From Terrisporobacter othiniensis (GTDB taxonomy: Bacteria > Bacillota > Clostridia > Peptostreptococcales > Peptostreptococcaceae), in contig NZ_JWHR01000038.1 of assembly GCF_000808015.1 (NCBI RefSeq), forward strand, positions 1 to 64,000: a stretch of DNA of 64,000 nt. Reading direction: 5' to 3'. The translations under genes and the position numbers were made by a program. Below, in pieces: positions 35,593 to 44,227 of the stretch. Each line of letters begins with the position of its first letter. Position 1 is the stretch's first letter. The notes below the pieces were generated by a model. It was not told the DNA's origin. It saw nothing but the letters and a program-made list of their open reading frames with translations, and ran no database searches.

Positions 35593-36926
35593 TACTTTTG
35601 AGAAAGCTTAAGATTGCAATATTTTTATCATTATTAATTGTATCTTTAGGCAATGTAGTCTTAAGTAATGCAATTGAATTTGAAGGTAAAATAAACAAAA
35701 ATATTTATGTTAGAGATATTAATTTGTCAAATTTAACAAAAAAAGAAGCTATGGAAAAAATAAATAAAGCACTTGATGAGAATAATTCCTTTTCATTAAT
35801 TTTCGATGAAAAAGAATATAGTTTTTGCAAGAATGATGTAGGAACAAGCTATGATGTGGAAGAAGTAGTTGAAAAAGCATATAATATTGGCAGAGATAAA
35901 GGCATCATTGCAAATATGAAAACTAGAAGTAGTTTAGCCATGGGTAAGAAGGTAATACTAGATTATAGTATTACTTATGATGAAAAAAAATTAGATAAAT
36001 ATTTAAAAGAATTGAATAAAAAAATATATATAAAACCAACAAGTGCAACAATAAGAATAATAAATGGAAAAATAGTTATAACTAAAGAAAAAAATGGATA
36101 TAAGTTAAATGAAGATGAATTAAAAAATACAATAATTAGAAAAATAAAAGACATGGATAATAAAGATGAAATCATACCTACTTTATCTGTTAAGCCATTT
36201 TATTCCTATAAAGAGTTAAGCAAAATTAATACTGTTTTAGGAAGTTTTGAGACTTATTTTAATGCAAATAATTATAATAGATTCAATAATATTAAGTTGG
36301 CAGCAAATGCAACAAGTAATATATTACTAGACAAAGGAGAAATATTTTCTTTTAATTCATGTATACAGAAATCTCATATAAATAAATATTTAAAAGAAGC
36401 TCCTGTAATAGTGAATGGAAAGCCAGAAAAGGGAATAGGCGGCGGTATGTGTCAAGTATCGAGCACTATTTATAACGCAGCTTTATATTCTGGTATGAAA
36501 ATAATTAATGTAAGAAATCATTCAATACCGAGCCCTTATATTGAAATGGGGAGAGATGCAACTGTATCAGGTGGAACCATAGATTTAAAATTTTCCAATA
36601 AATTTGATAACCCTATTTTTATATATAATAGAATCGTAGGTAACAAGATAGTATGCACAATTTATGGAAATAAAAAAGATAATAAAGATATTGAAGTTAT
36701 AACAGAAACTACAGATATACTTAATAATAGGATAATTAGAAGAAATAGTGAAAAATATGACCTGGGTGTAAAAACCATAGAACAGGAGGGTAGAAAAGGA
36801 TATAAAGTTCAAACTTATAGAGTGTATAAAGATACTTTAGGTAAGGAAACTGAATATATAGGTCAAAGCTATTATCCTCCTCAAGATAAAATTATTATAT
36901 ATGGGACAAGAGAACTTAGGAAGTAA
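35589..36926 (+). CDS. VanW-family exported protein
   Basis: Exported or membrane-anchored protein of 445 aa with an N-terminal signal/anchor segment (about residues 6-27), a peptidoglycan-binding-4-like region (about 85-190), a VanW domain (about 210-345, including G-G-G-M-C-Q-V-S-S-T-I-Y-N and H-S-I-P-S-P-Y), and a C-terminal G5-like stretch. VanW proteins are associated with vancomycin clusters and cell-wall processes, but their activity is unknown; no van genes are nearby. The start ATG overlaps the nth stop by four bases with an AAAGG site 6 bases upstream; a TTG at 35598 is an alternative. Confidence 0.85.
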   Translation: MILLRKLKIAIFLSLLIVSLGNVVLSNAIEFEGKINKNIYVRDINLSNLTKKEAMEKINKALDENNSFSLIFDEKEYSFCKNDVGTSYDVEEVVEKAYNIGRDKGIIANMKTRSSLAMGKKVILDYSITYDEKKLDKYLKELNKKIYIKPTSATIRIINGKIVITKEKNGYKLNEDELKNTIIRKIKDMDNKDEIIPTLSVKPFYSYKELSKINTVLGSFETYFNANNYNRFNNIKLAANATSNILLDKGEIFSFNSCIQKSHINKYLKEAPVIVNGKPEKGIGGGMCQVSSTIYNAALYSGMKIINVRNHSIPSPYIEMGRDATVSGGTIDLKFSNKFDNPIFIYNRIVGNKIVCTIYGNKKDNKDIEVITETTDILNNRIIRRNSEKYDLGVKTIEQEGRKGYKVQTYRVYKDTLGKETEYIGQSYYPPQDKIIIYGTRELRK

Positions 36927-36935
36927 AGTATAAAA

Positions 36936-37009
36936 AAGCAACTTTAATTAGGATAGATTTCTGTTATAATGTACTTAGGAAAAAATTGAAGTTGCTTAAA
37001 ATTAAGCAA
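36936..37009 (+). promoter_or_regulatory. Inverted repeats and a -10 before trmL
   Basis: AAGCAACTT (36936-36944) can pair with AAGTTGCTT (36989-36997), while TTGCTTAA within that second arm can instead pair with TTAAGCAA (37002-37009). A TG-extended TATAAT lies at 36965-36970. The overlapping hairpins look like an alternative-structure switch or a terminator plus promoter; no T tract follows. Confidence 0.35.
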
Positions 37010-37045
37010 AATTAATAAACTAGTTAATTTAAACGGAGGAGCGTT

Positions 37046-37516
37046 ATGTCAATAAACGTAGTATTAGTAGAACCTGAAATACCTCAAAATACAGGTAATA
37101 TAATAAGAACTTGCGCGAATACAGGTGCAACTTTACACTTAATAAGACCTCTAGGTTTTTCATTGGAAGATAAATATTTAAAAAGAAGTGGATTAGATTA
37201 TTGGGATATATCGGATATAAAGTACTATGATAGCTTAGAAGAATTATTTGAAAAATATCCAGAAGGAAAGTACTTCTACTCTACAACAAAAACAAACCAG
37301 TCACATTCAGATATGAAATTTGAAGACGGTTGCTTTTTAGTATTCGGAAAAGAAACAAAAGGATTGCCAGAAACTTTATTAGCAGAAAATAAAGAAACAT
37401 GTATGAGAATACCTATGGTAAAATTAGAAAAGGCTAGATCTTTAAATTTATCAAATTCAGTTGCAATAGTTGTTTATGAAGCTTTAAGACAAATTGGTTA
37501 TCCAAATATGAGATAA
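37046..37516 (+). CDS. trmL: tRNA (cytidine(34)-2'-O)-methyltransferase TrmL
   Basis: SPOUT-class methyltransferase (156 aa) that 2'-O-methylates the wobble base of tRNA-Leu. Visible family motifs: E-P-E-I-P-Q-N-T-G-N-I-I-R-T near the N-terminus, the SAM knot segment F-G-K-E-T-K-G-L-P, and R-S-L-N-L-S-N-S-V-A-I at the end. Length matches YibK/CspR. AGGAG site before the ATG. A DegV-family gene follows after 30 bases. Confidence 0.93.
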   Translation: MSINVVLVEPEIPQNTGNIIRTCANTGATLHLIRPLGFSLEDKYLKRSGLDYWDISDIKYYDSLEELFEKYPEGKYFYSTTKTNQSHSDMKFEDGCFLVFGKETKGLPETLLAENKETCMRIPMVKLEKARSLNLSNSVAIVVYEALRQIGYPNMR

Positions 37517-37546
37517 TTATAATGACAAAGAGAGGAGATTAACAGG

Positions 37547-38392
37547 ATGAATGATATTAAAATAGTATGTGATAGTTTATCTGATGTTAACAAAGAATAC
37601 TTAGAAAAGTATGACATAGATGTAGTGCCACTAACACTTATACTTAATGGAAAAGAATATAGAGATAGTATAGATATGAGACCTGAAGAATTTTATAAGA
37701 TTTTAAGGGAGGAAAATGCATATCCAAAAACTTCACAAGCTACTTATGCTCAATTTAAAGAAGTTTTTGATAAATATACAAAAGAAGGAAAAACAATACT
37801 GTATATATCAGGATCGGCAGCAGCTACAGGTACATGCCAAAGTGCTGTAATGGCTAAAAATGATACTGAAGGAGAAATATATATATACGATAGTAATAAT
37901 TTAACTTTTGGGGCAGGTTTCTTTGTCGTTAAAGCAGCTGAAATGATAAGTGAAGGTAAAAGCATAGATGAGGTATTTAAGGCTTTAGATGAAATTAAAG
38001 AAAAATATATTCTTATGTTTTCAGTAGATACTTTAGAATACCTTAAAAAAGGTGGAAGAATATCATCGACTAAAGCTACTGTAGGTAGTTTATTAAACAT
38101 AAAACCTATATTAGAAGTTAAGGACGGACTAGTTTCTCAAGTAGGACAAGTAAGAGGAAAGAAGAATGTATTAAATAAAATGATTGAATACGTTAAAGAG
38201 AGATTAGGGGATGACTTAGAACAAGACGAAATTTACATAGGATACAGTGATGATGTAAAAGAAACAGAAAAGCTTACTGAAATTGCTAAAGAAGTTTTTA
38301 AACCTAAAAAGATAGGATATTTCGTAGTTGGAACTTGTATCGGAGCACATTCTGGTCCTGGTGTAGGTGGAATATTAGTGTTTAAAAAATAG
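37547..38392 (+). CDS. DegV-family fatty-acid-binding protein
   Basis: Cytosolic protein (281 aa) of the DegV family, FakB-like, which binds a fatty acid between its two domains and can present it to a fatty-acid kinase. N-terminal D-S-L-S-D-V-N and T-S-Q-A-T-Y segments, G-S-A-A-A-T-G in the lipid pocket, and the G-R-I-S-S-T-K-A-T-V-G-S-L-L-N-I-K-P-I-L block are characteristic. No FakA kinase is in the window. ATG follows GAGGAGA. Probably cotranscribed with trmL. Confidence 0.9.
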   Translation: MNDIKIVCDSLSDVNKEYLEKYDIDVVPLTLILNGKEYRDSIDMRPEEFYKILREENAYPKTSQATYAQFKEVFDKYTKEGKTILYISGSAAATGTCQSAVMAKNDTEGEIYIYDSNNLTFGAGFFVVKAAEMISEGKSIDEVFKALDEIKEKYILMFSVDTLEYLKKGGRISSTKATVGSLLNIKPILEVKDGLVSQVGQVRGKKNVLNKMIEYVKERLGDDLEQDEIYIGYSDDVKETEKLTEIAKEVFKPKKIGYFVVGTCIGAHSGPGVGGILVFKK

Positions 38393-38402
38393 ATAAAATG
38401 AG

Positions 38403-38427
38403 GAGGTATTAATGACCTCTTTTTTTT
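38403..38427 (+). terminator. Terminator after the DegV gene
   Basis: GAGGT and ACCTC pair around ATTAATG, followed by eight T residues. The following 38428-38640 is very AT-rich and holds no gene; it should include the promoter of the lipoprotein gene. Confidence 0.75.
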
Positions 38428-38649
38428 ATGTAATCTTCTGAAAAAAATGTATAAATATGTAAACAAATATTAATGATAATGTATGTTAAAGCATAAATAT
38501 AAATATAAATTATAATATAGTATATCATAATTAGGAAAAATACTAAAATTTTGATGTAAAATGTAAAAAAAATTAAAAATAGTATAGATAAATTATAATA
38601 AATAGTATAAAATAAAAGACGAAACATATATAATTTTTAGGAGGAACTT

Positions 38650-39684
38650 ATGAAATTAAAAAAATTAGTAGCTTTATCATTAACAATGATAATGTCTGTG
38701 GGTTTATTGGTTGGATGTGGATCTAATAAAGATGGAGCATCTGGTGACAAAGTAAAAATAGGTATGATAACTGATGTTGGTGGGGTAAATGATGAATCAT
38801 TTAACCAATCTTCATGGGAAGGTTTACAAGCAGTTCAAAAAGAACTTGGAAAAGATAAAATAGATGTTCAAGTTTTAGAATCAACTCAAGATGCTGATTA
38901 TGATTCAAACATAGATCAATTTATAGACCAAGAAATGGATTTAATAATAGGTGTTGGATACAAATTAGAAAAAGCTATAGCTAAAGCGGCTAAAGCTTAT
39001 CCAGAACAACAATTTGCAATAGTAGATCATGCTTACGAAACACAACCTAAAAACGTAACTTCTTTATTATTTGAAGATAATGCATCAGCGTACTTAACAG
39101 GATTAATAGCTGGTAGAATGACTAAAACTAATAAAGTTGGTTTCATAGGTGGTATGGAAGGTGTAGTTATATCTAAATTCGAAAATGGATTTAAAGCTGG
39201 TGCTAAAGATGCTAACCCAGATGTAGAAGTATCAGTACAATATGCAAACAGCTTTTCTGATCAAGCTCTAGGAAAATCTATAGCTAATCAAATGATTAAG
39301 AATGGTGTAGACGTAGTGTTCCCAGCTGCAGGTGCTGTTGGAACTGGTGCTATAGAAGCAGTTAAAGAAAATGATAAAATGGCTATAGGTGTTGATAGAG
39401 ACCAAAATAGTTTAGCTCCAGATCACGTAATAACTTCAGCTATGAAAAACATAGATGTTGCTGTTGGTAACTTAGCAAAAGCTTTTGTTGATGGTTCTTA
39501 TAAATCAGGTGAAGTTATAATAGGTTCATTAGCAACTGGAGGTGTTGGTATAGCTCCAACTTCAGAAAAAAATGTTCCAGCTGATATATTAGAGTATGTT
39601 GAAGCTCAAACTAAAGAAATAATTGACGGAAAAATAAAAGTTCCAGCAACTGATGACGAATACAAAGAATTATACGAAAAATAA
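38650..39684 (+). CDS. BMP-family nucleoside-binding lipoprotein (ABC importer)
   Basis: Substrate-binding lipoprotein of a nucleoside ABC importer (344 aa), related to NupN of Bacillus, PnrA of spirochaetes and Med. The signal peptide ends in the lipobox L-L-V-G-C with Cys23 as lipid anchor. The mature part shows the BMP signature G-M-I-T-D-V-G-G-V-N-D-E-S-F-N-Q-S-S-W-E and, further on, V-D-R-D-Q and T-S-A-M-K. AGGAGG site before the ATG. The ATPase and permeases follow after a 396-base gap carrying a terminator, a promoter and a second terminator, allowing excess binding protein. Nucleoside preference cannot be read here. Confidence 0.93.
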   Translation: MKLKKLVALSLTMIMSVGLLVGCGSNKDGASGDKVKIGMITDVGGVNDESFNQSSWEGLQAVQKELGKDKIDVQVLESTQDADYDSNIDQFIDQEMDLIIGVGYKLEKAIAKAAKAYPEQQFAIVDHAYETQPKNVTSLLFEDNASAYLTGLIAGRMTKTNKVGFIGGMEGVVISKFENGFKAGAKDANPDVEVSVQYANSFSDQALGKSIANQMIKNGVDVVFPAAGAVGTGAIEAVKENDKMAIGVDRDQNSLAPDHVITSAMKNIDVAVGNLAKAFVDGSYKSGEVIIGSLATGGVGIAPTSEKNVPADILEYVEAQTKEIIDGKIKVPATDDEYKELYEK

Positions 39685-39713
39685 AAATAATAGAGTATAA
39701 ATTCTTAAAATAC

Positions 39714-39756
39714 ATATTCCACCAAAGAATATATATTCTATGGTGGAATATTTTTT
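39714..39756 (+). terminator. Terminator after the BMP lipoprotein
   Basis: ATATTCCACCA pairs with TGGTGGAATAT around an inner AGAATATATATTCT hairpin, followed by T residues. Confidence 0.9.
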
Positions 39757-39824
39757 GCTAGTTTACTTAAGATAAATAAATAATATAATACATATAATAA
39801 ATTTATGACAAATACTAATAAATG

Positions 39825-39854
39825 TTGGCAAATAAGTATAGATAATGATATAAT
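39825..39854 (+). promoter_or_regulatory. Promoter for the importer ATPase/permease genes
   Basis: TTGGCA (39825-39830), an 18-base spacer and an exact TATAAT (39849-39854); it opens a leader of about 220 bases before the ATPase gene. Confidence 0.7.
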
Positions 39855-39929
39855 TGTTAAGTTAAATAATGTATACTAATTACAATATAGTAGCTAAATG
39901 ATACACTAATAGCCAATGTAAAAGGTTTA

Positions 39930-40044
39930 AAATCATATAATATCTTATCTAATAAATATGAAATCTACAAAATTTAATTTAGGTTAACAAATAGATTATA
40001 TGATTTATGGATAATATATAAATATATTATCCGTTTTTTATTTT
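39930..40044 (+). promoter_or_regulatory. Leader RNA with stem and intrinsic terminator (candidate attenuator)
   Basis: A long stem pairs AAATCATATAAT (about 39930) with ATTATATGATTT (about 39995-40006). Directly after it, GGATAATATAT pairs with ATATATTATCC around AA (40009-40032), followed by GTTTTTTATTTT. Only 36 bases then remain before the ATPase start, too few for another promoter, so transcripts must pass this terminator. No known aptamer was recognised; the purine-riboswitch core GTTTCTACC is absent. Confidence 0.55.
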
Positions 40045-40080
40045 GAAAAATATGGTCAGACAAGGAGGAGAAAAATAGCT

Positions 40081-41652
40081 ATGAACAACAATAGCATCGA
40101 CTACAGTCAAAAAGTTGTTGAAATGAAAAATATAACGAAGAAATTCGGCAACTTTACAGCAAATAACAACATTAATTTGACTGTACATAAAGGAGAAGTA
40201 CATGCGCTTTTAGGAGAAAATGGAGCAGGTAAATCTACTCTTATGAATATATTATATGGACTTTATAACCCTACATCAGGAGAAATTTATATTAATGGAG
40301 AATTAGTAGACATAAGCAATCCAAATGTAGCTATATCAAAAGGAATAGGGATGGTTCATCAACATTTTATGCTTGTTCAGCCATTTACAGTAGCTGAAAA
40401 TATAGTACTAGGTACAGAACCAACAAAAAATGGTGGTGCTCTAGATATGAAAAAGGCCATAGATGATGTTAAAGAAATATCATCAAAATATGGATTATTC
40501 GTTGATCCTATGGCTAAAGTTGAAGATATAACAGTAGGTATGCAACAAAGGGTTGAGATATTAAAGGCATTATATAGAGGTGCACAAACTTTAATTCTTG
40601 ATGAACCTACAGCTGTTTTAACTCCACAAGAAATAACGGAACTTATTAATATAATTAGAAACTTAACAAAAGAAGGTAAGTCGGTAATAATAATTACTCA
40701 TAAACTTAAAGAAATAAAATCAATAGCTGATCATTGTACTGTAATTAGAAGAGGTAGATACATAGATACGGTAAAAGTATCAGATGTAACTGAGAACGAC
40801 TTGGCAGAGATGATGGTAGGTAGAGAAGTTAATTTCAAAGTTGACAAAAAAGAGGCAAGACCAACTAAAACAGTATTATCAATTAAAGATTTAATAGTAA
40901 AAGATAACAGAAAAATAAAAGTTGTTGATGGATTATCTTTAGAAGTTAGGGCTGGTGAAATACTTGGAATTGCAGGGATTGATGGTAATGGACAATCAGA
41001 ATTAGTTGAAGCTCTTACTGGTCTTAGAAAAGTTGAATCCGGCCTTATAGACATAAATGGACAAAATGTAGTAAACAATAAACCTAAGCAAATTTTCAAA
41101 AAAGGAATAAAAAATATTCCAGAAGATAGACAAAAAAGAGGGCTTGTTTTAGATTATACAGTTGCAGAAAATGTTGTTTTGCAAAATTACAAAGAAAATA
41201 AATATTCTAGAAATGGAATATTAAATACAGAAGCAATTAATAAAAAAGCTGAAGAAATAATTGAAAGATTTGACGTTAGACCAAACGATCTTAATGCCAA
41301 AGCAAGAGGATTATCTGGTGGTAACCAACAAAAAGTAATCATAGGTAGAGAAGTAACAAACATAGAAGCATCTAGAGAAAACAGTCATGAGCCACAATTA
41401 TTAATAGCTACTCAACCGACAAGAGGATTAGACGTAGGTGCTATAGAGTTCGTTCATAAGTCATTAGTTGCTCAAAGAGATGCAGGAAACGGAGTTCTTT
41501 TAGTATCTTTAGAACTTGATGAGGTTATGAATGTTTCAGATAGAATAGCAGTTATATACGAAGGAAAAATAGTTGGCATATTAGATGCAAAAGATGCAGA
41601 TGAAAATACACTTGGAATGATGATGGCAGGAGGTGACTGTAATGGAAAATAA
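40081..41652 (+). CDS. Nucleoside ABC transporter, double ATP-binding subunit
   Basis: ATPase with two nucleotide-binding domains (523 aa), homologous to NupO and to the RbsA/XylG class. Domain one has Walker A G-E-N-G-A-G-K-S-T and Walker B L-I-L-D-E-P-T; its signature reads V-G-M-Q-Q-R-V-E. Domain two has the degenerate Walker A G-I-D-G-N-G-Q-S-E typical of this class, the signature L-S-G-G-N-Q-Q-K, and P-T-R-G-L-D-V-G. AGGAGG lies 12 bases before the ATG. The permease start overlaps its last codons. Confidence 0.93.
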   Translation: MNNNSIDYSQKVVEMKNITKKFGNFTANNNINLTVHKGEVHALLGENGAGKSTLMNILYGLYNPTSGEIYINGELVDISNPNVAISKGIGMVHQHFMLVQPFTVAENIVLGTEPTKNGGALDMKKAIDDVKEISSKYGLFVDPMAKVEDITVGMQQRVEILKALYRGAQTLILDEPTAVLTPQEITELINIIRNLTKEGKSVIIITHKLKEIKSIADHCTVIRRGRYIDTVKVSDVTENDLAEMMVGREVNFKVDKKEARPTKTVLSIKDLIVKDNRKIKVVDGLSLEVRAGEILGIAGIDGNGQSELVEALTGLRKVESGLIDINGQNVVNNKPKQIFKKGIKNIPEDRQKRGLVLDYTVAENVVLQNYKENKYSRNGILNTEAINKKAEEIIERFDVRPNDLNAKARGLSGGNQQKVIIGREVTNIEASRENSHEPQLLIATQPTRGLDVGAIEFVHKSLVAQRDAGNGVLLVSLELDEVMNVSDRIAVIYEGKIVGILDAKDADENTLGMMMAGGDCNGK

Positions 41653-42733
41653 TTTAAAGGTTAAGAAAAAATCTTTTATAGATGATGCTGTTAAGTTTTC
41701 ATTATTATCAATCCTTCTAGGATTACTTGTCGGGGCAATAGTTCTTGTTATTTCAGGAAACAGTCCAATAAAAGCTTATGGAGCTATGATAGAAGGTATA
41801 TTTGGAAAACCTAAATATATAGCATGGACTATAATAAAGGCTACACCATATATTCTTACTGGTCTTTCGATAGCATTTGCCTTTAAAACAGGACTATTTA
41901 ACATAGGAGCAGAAGGTCAATTTATAATAGGGGCATTAGTTGCAACATTAGTAGGATATAGTATTCAATTACCAGCTATAATTCATATTCCATTAACAAT
42001 GATTTTAGCAGGACTTGCAGGTGGGCTTTGGGGTTCAATAGCAGGTTTCCTAAAATCTAAATTTGGAATAAATGAAGTTATAGCAACAATAATGTTAAAC
42101 TGGATTGCTTTTTATTTAAGTAACTTTATGGTATCAAATTCATTTATATCGGTAGAAAACAGTGAAGCATCAGTAAATATACAAGAGAGTGCAAGTATAG
42201 GTATAGACTGGCTAAAAGGTTTAGTTGGACCGGCTACGTCTGTTAACTGGGGTATAATTATATCTATAATATTAGTATTTGTAATATGGTTTGTATTAAC
42301 AAAAACTACTTTAGGATTCGAACTTAGAGCGGTTGGTCACAATAAAGATGCAGCAGAATATGCAGGTATAGATGTTGGTAAATCAATATTAAAATCAATG
42401 GCTATAGCAGGTTTATTAGCTGGTGTTGCTGGAGCAATACAAGTTATGGGTGTAACTCATAATATAACAGTCCTTGCAGCGCAAGAAGGATATGGATTTG
42501 ACGGTATAGCTGTTGCATTAATAGCAAATAGTAACCCAATAGGAGTTATATTCTCAGGATTATTATTCGGTGCATTCAAATATGGTGGAATAAAAATGCA
42601 ATCTGTTGGAGCACCATCAGAAGTAATAAACATAGTTATAGGTTCAATAGTATTCTTTATAGCATTAAGTAATGGATTAAGAATGTTATATTTAAAAATG
42701 AAAGAAAAAAGAACAAAAGGGGGTAACGCATAA
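41642..42733 (+). CDS. Nucleoside ABC transporter permease 1
   Basis: Inner-membrane permease (363 aa) of the BPD_transp_2 family, NupP-like, with about ten hydrophobic segments. Conserved F-N-I-G-A-E-G-Q-F and the later A-V-G-H-N-K-D-A-A-E-Y-A-G-I cytoplasmic loop that contacts the ATPase. The true start is ATG 41642, 7 bases after AGGAGG, so it overlaps the ATPase gene by 11 bases. Its stop overlaps the next start (TAATG), consistent with equal synthesis of the two permease halves. Confidence 0.92.
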   Translation: MENNLKVKKKSFIDDAVKFSLLSILLGLLVGAIVLVISGNSPIKAYGAMIEGIFGKPKYIAWTIIKATPYILTGLSIAFAFKTGLFNIGAEGQFIIGALVATLVGYSIQLPAIIHIPLTMILAGLAGGLWGSIAGFLKSKFGINEVIATIMLNWIAFYLSNFMVSNSFISVENSEASVNIQESASIGIDWLKGLVGPATSVNWGIIISIILVFVIWFVLTKTTLGFELRAVGHNKDAAEYAGIDVGKSILKSMAIAGLLAGVAGAIQVMGVTHNITVLAAQEGYGFDGIAVALIANSNPIGVIFSGLLFGAFKYGGIKMQSVGAPSEVINIVIGSIVFFIALSNGLRMLYLKMKEKRTKGGNA

Positions 42734-43668
42734 TGCAAGATTTAGCGATTATAATTAGTACAACATTAATGTATTCAACTCCCCTTATATATACTGCATT
42801 AGGAGGAGTATTTTCTGAAAACTCAGGTATAGTTAACATAGGTCTTGAAGGAATGATGACAATAGGAGCCTTTGCAGCAGCAGCAGCAGGTGTTTTAACA
42901 GGGAACCCATGGTTAGCTTTCTTAATCGGTGGATTAGCTGGAGCATTCTTTGCTTTGATACATGCAACTGCAACAGTTAAATTTAATGCAGATCATACAA
43001 TATCAGGTGTTGCAATAAATTTATTAGCACCAGGTTTTGCATTATTTTTAGCTAAAATAATGTTTGATGGAGCAACTACTACTCCGACAATACCAATGGA
43101 AAATAAGATACCTAGAATATTTAATGGAACATTCCCAGCAGGTAGTGTACTAGATACAATATTTAATAACTATGCAACTGTATACTTAGCATTTATATTA
43201 GTTATAGTAGCGTATTACATTTTATATAAAACAAAGTTCGGTCTTAGAATAAGATCTGTTGGCGAACATCCAGGAGCTGCAGATACATTAGGAATAAATG
43301 TTTCTAAAGTAAGATATAGCGGTGTTTTAATATCTGGATTCTTAGCAGGGCTTGGTGGAGCATCAATGTCTCTTGCTTTAGTTTCTTCGTTCAGACCTAC
43401 GTTAGTATCAGGACAAGGATATATAGCTATGGCAGCTGTTATATTCGGAAAATGGAGACCTCAATGGGCAGCGCTTGCTTGTTTATTATTTGGTTTCTCA
43501 ACAGCGTTATCTGTATACTTCGGAAGTCCAACATTACCATTTACAATAAATGAAAACTTATTATCTATGATACCTTATGTTGTAACATTAATAATATTAA
43601 TATTATTTGTTAAGAGTTCTAAGGCTCCTTCAGCTTTAGGTAATCCTTATAAAAAAGGTGAGAGATAA
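42733..43668 (+). CDS. Nucleoside ABC transporter permease 2
   Basis: Second permease (311 aa), NupQ-like. It contains N-I-G-L-E-G-M-M-T-I-G-A near residue 36, and the ATPase-contact loop S-V-G-E-H-P-G-A-A-D-T-L-G-I. With permease 1 it forms the translocation pore of the nucleoside importer. GGGGG site before the ATG, which shares one base with the previous stop. The operon ends in a strong terminator just downstream. Confidence 0.92.
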   Translation: MQDLAIIISTTLMYSTPLIYTALGGVFSENSGIVNIGLEGMMTIGAFAAAAAGVLTGNPWLAFLIGGLAGAFFALIHATATVKFNADHTISGVAINLLAPGFALFLAKIMFDGATTTPTIPMENKIPRIFNGTFPAGSVLDTIFNNYATVYLAFILVIVAYYILYKTKFGLRIRSVGEHPGAADTLGINVSKVRYSGVLISGFLAGLGGASMSLALVSSFRPTLVSGQGYIAMAAVIFGKWRPQWAALACLLFGFSTALSVYFGSPTLPFTINENLLSMIPYVVTLIILILFVKSSKAPSALGNPYKKGER

Positions 43669-43673
43669 TTAAT

Positions 43674-43715
43674 AAAAAGCTATGAAAATTAAATTTTTCA
43701 TAGCTTTTTTATTTT
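43674..43715 (+). terminator. Terminator of the nucleoside importer operon
   Basis: AAAAAGCTATGAAAA pairs with TTTTCATAGCTTTTT around TTAAA and runs into T residues. Confidence 0.92.
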
Positions 43716-43834
43716 GTAAAATAAAAAATAATTTACTATGTAAAATTTTTATAGAGTATAAAAATATAATATTACAAACAATGTAATAAAATATTATAGA
43801 AAACTTAGCGCAATTATAATAGATAAAACTTTAG

Positions 43835-44034
43835 TATATAGGTAACAGTAAATTTGAATTTAAAAGAACTAGTAACAGTGGTGACCATGTTCTAAAGTCC
43901 TATATCAAGACTAAAATAAGCTTAATGTAATTGGAATAGGAAAAATCAATGACATACTTGATGACCAAGATATAACCGAATACTGTACATCTATATGTAG
44001 TATATTTGAATTTATAAAAGACATTATAAGATAA
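43835..44034 (+). pseudogene. deoB: Relic of phosphopentomutase (deoB)
   Basis: The intergenic region keeps a decayed piece of the phosphopentomutase gene, whose product interconverts (deoxy)ribose-1- and -5-phosphate. One frame (43835 on) reads Y-I-G-N-S-K-F-E-F-K-R-T-S-N-S-G-D-H-V-L-K, resembling the family segment F-I-G-x-P-G-N-F-T-R-T-S-N-R-H-D-Y-x-L-K. After a frame shift near 43920 another reads V-I-G-I-G-K-I-N-D-I-L-D-D-Q-D-I-T-E-Y, resembling V-I-G-I-G-K-I-x-D-I-F-x-G-Q-G-I-T-E, and ends at TAA 44032-44034. The rest of the gene is missing. The remainder of 43669-44227 is AT-rich with no other gene seen. Confidence 0.75.
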
Positions 44035-44227
44035 TATGGCTTTTTATTTTTATATAAAAATATATTTAATTTGAACTTATAAAAATTAAAAAAATGTTTA
44101 ATAATATAACTATCGGTAAAGTTATAAATAATTTATCGGGGTAAAGTAATTAAAAATATAATATGAATAAGAAGCAATGTATTAAACTAGAATAAGTTTC
44201 CTTGAATTATTTGGAAGGGGTGATACA

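Noticed and set aside
39861-40008. Purine riboswitch before the nucleoside importer ATPase
   Set aside because: A closing stem and terminator exist, but the conserved GTTTCTACC core and loop motifs are absent, so only an unspecified leader is called.
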